This document shows, one piece after another, positions 63,278-64,000 of a stretch of 64,000 bases of DNA. The notes beneath the pieces are model-generated. The model did not search any database. It saw only the letters and a program-made list of their open reading frames with translations, and was not told where the DNA came from. The first letter of the stretch is position 1. Each line of letters begins with the position of its first letter. Made by a program: the position numbers and the translations under genes. The stretch covers positions 23,298-87,297 of the forward strand of contig SFJO01000007.1 of the NCBI GenBank assembly GCA_004555865.1. Reading direction: 5' to 3'. This DNA is from Oscillospiraceae bacterium. GTDB taxonomy: Bacteria; Bacillota; Clostridia; Oscillospirales; Ruminococcaceae.

Positions 63278-63829
63278 ATGTTGAAAATCAAAACAAAGGC
63301 GGCGGCGCTTCTGGCCGCTGCAGTGTTGTTGGCCGGGTGCAGCCAGGGAGCGGCGTCCGCTTCTTCCGCGGCTTCGGCCGAGACGACCCCGGCCCCCACG
63401 GCCACGGCAGCCCCCACGGCGACCCCGGCCGAAACGCCGGCCCCGGCGCAGCTGGACGGCGAGGCGCTGACCCAGGCGCTGGACGGGCTGCTCAGCTGGG
63501 GCCCCGGCACCGCAGGCAGCAGCCTGAAGTGCGTGGCCGCCGCCGTGAACCTGATGAACTGGGCCGGCGCCAACCAGCCCCAGAACGCCCCGGAGGAGCT
63601 GAACGCCCTGCTGGCCGACTGGAAGGCCGGGCTGGATGAGCAGGCGCTGGCCAACGCGCAGGAAACCTGGCCCGAGGTGAGCGCCCAGGCCGAGGATCTG
63701 CTGACCATGCCCCAGCTGGCCAAGGATCTGTGCGAGGACGCAGGCGTGACCCTGGAGGAAGGCTGCGGCGAGGAGCCGCTCATGGCCCTGGCGGATGCGC
63801 TGAACGCCGTGCTGGGCGAGAACGCCTGA
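63278..63829 (+). CDS. Small Ala-rich lipoprotein, function unknown
   Basis: A 183-residue exported lipoprotein. Signal peptide MLKIKTKAAALLAAAVLLAG with lipobox LLAGC (Cys21); then a Ser/Ala/Thr/Pro linker (residues 22-57) with PTATAAPTATPAETPAPA repeats; then an all-helical domain of about 125 residues with two Cys (SSLKCVAA, LCEDAG, EGCGEE). AAGGAGGAAG precedes the ATG. The domain is not one I recognise. Confidence 0.8.
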   Translation: MLKIKTKAAALLAAAVLLAGCSQGAASASSAASAETTPAPTATAAPTATPAETPAPAQLDGEALTQALDGLLSWGPGTAGSSLKCVAAAVNLMNWAGANQPQNAPEELNALLADWKAGLDEQALANAQETWPEVSAQAEDLLTMPQLAKDLCEDAGVTLEEGCGEEPLMALADALNAVLGENA

Positions 63830-63867
63830 AGCTGTGCCGCTGAAGCAGAAGGACGCAGCATAATGCA

Positions 63868-63955
63868 AAAGAGGAGAAACCGAAGGTTCGGTTTCTCCTC
63901 TCAGGCTGTCGAGAAACCCGGTTGTGCAATTAGGCGGCAACCGGGTTTTCAGCAC
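63868..63955. terminator. Two hairpins after the lipoprotein gene
   Basis: AGAGGAGAAACCGAA pairs with TTCGGTTTCTCCTCT (63870-63901), perfect and with a 2-base loop, but without T run on the + strand. A second stem AAACCCGGTTG / CAACCGGGTTT ends in TTTTC (63913-63950). The last 50 bases show no gene. Confidence 0.65.
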
Positions 63956-64000
63956 ATATTCGGGAAAATAGAATCGAAAATAGGAAATGGGCAGAGTCAT

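Noticed and set aside
62624..64000. Minus-strand frame running in from the right edge
   Set aside because: It lies opposite the DUF6506 and lipoprotein genes, which have signal peptide, ribosome sites and family matches; the antisense product has none.

Overview
The window looks like the chromosomal replication-origin region of a high-G+C member of the Firmicutes class Clostridia. The closest fit is the Faecalibacterium / Subdoligranulum / Gemmiger part of the Oscillospiraceae (Ruminococcaceae). The evidence is Gram-positive style gene order (dnaA-dnaN-yaaA-recF-remB-gyrB-gyrA on one side; rpmH-rnpA-yidD-yidC-jag-mnmE-mnmG-rsmG-noc-parA-parB on the other), strong AGGAGG ribosome sites, a pyruvate:ferredoxin oxidoreductase instead of pyruvate dehydrogenase, a c-di-AMP receptor (DarA) and clostridial-type lipoproteins. 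The genus is an inference; no rRNA gene is present.

Layout. Bases 1-9.05 kb: the end of a MATE exporter, then a glycerol cluster on the + strand (GlpP antiterminator, TetR-type regulator, glycerol kinase, glycerol facilitator, and a three-gene flavin/iron-sulfur glycerol-3-phosphate dehydrogenase). 9.2-12.9 kb: minus-strand genes for a small helical protein, a degenerate GGDEF protein, TrmB and a stand-alone alanyl-tRNA editing protein. 13.1-16.2 kb: a solute-binding-type lipoprotein and a 4-alpha-glucanotransferase with an acyl-carrier-protein domain fused to its C-terminus. 16.4-21.1 kb: a YitT-type membrane protein and pyruvate:ferredoxin oxidoreductase. 21.5-23.8 kb: CBS/CorC protein, NUDIX hydrolase and a FlK-like thioesterase. 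23.9-34.2 kb: the dnaA side of the origin, all minus strand, with a lipoprotein gene inserted between gyrB and gyrA. 34.9-45.8 kb: the rpmH side, all plus strand, with two perfect parS palindromes around parA. 46.0-55.2 kb: seryl-tRNA synthetase, a heterodimeric ABC exporter, a rhomboid-like membrane protein and darA-holB-ricT. 55.3-64.0 kb: an orphan PD-(D/E)XK-like protein, a copper module (CopA with a C-terminal CopZ-like domain, then CsoR), GluQRS, an M18 aminopeptidase, a DUF6506 protein and a small lipoprotein.

Genes diverge from about 32.4-34.9 kb, as expected for oriC: one perfect DnaA box preceded by 12-bp-spaced repeats lies between dnaA and dnaN. The far-left glycerol and malQ genes run against the inferred fork direction. 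From 45.8 kb to 61.2 kb the gaps carry a family of dispersed palindromic repeats (CTTCCCC-n-GGGGAAG plus a GGATGAGGTG end).

Most of the window is housekeeping. The observations I rate highest are the MalQ-ACP fusion, the CopA-CopZ fusion that keeps an internal ribosome site, the repeat family, the Cys-rich degenerate GGDEF protein, the lipoprotein between the gyrase genes, and an origin-like motif cluster 19 kb from oriC. I saw no CRISPR array, tRNA, rRNA, prophage or intact insertion sequence.
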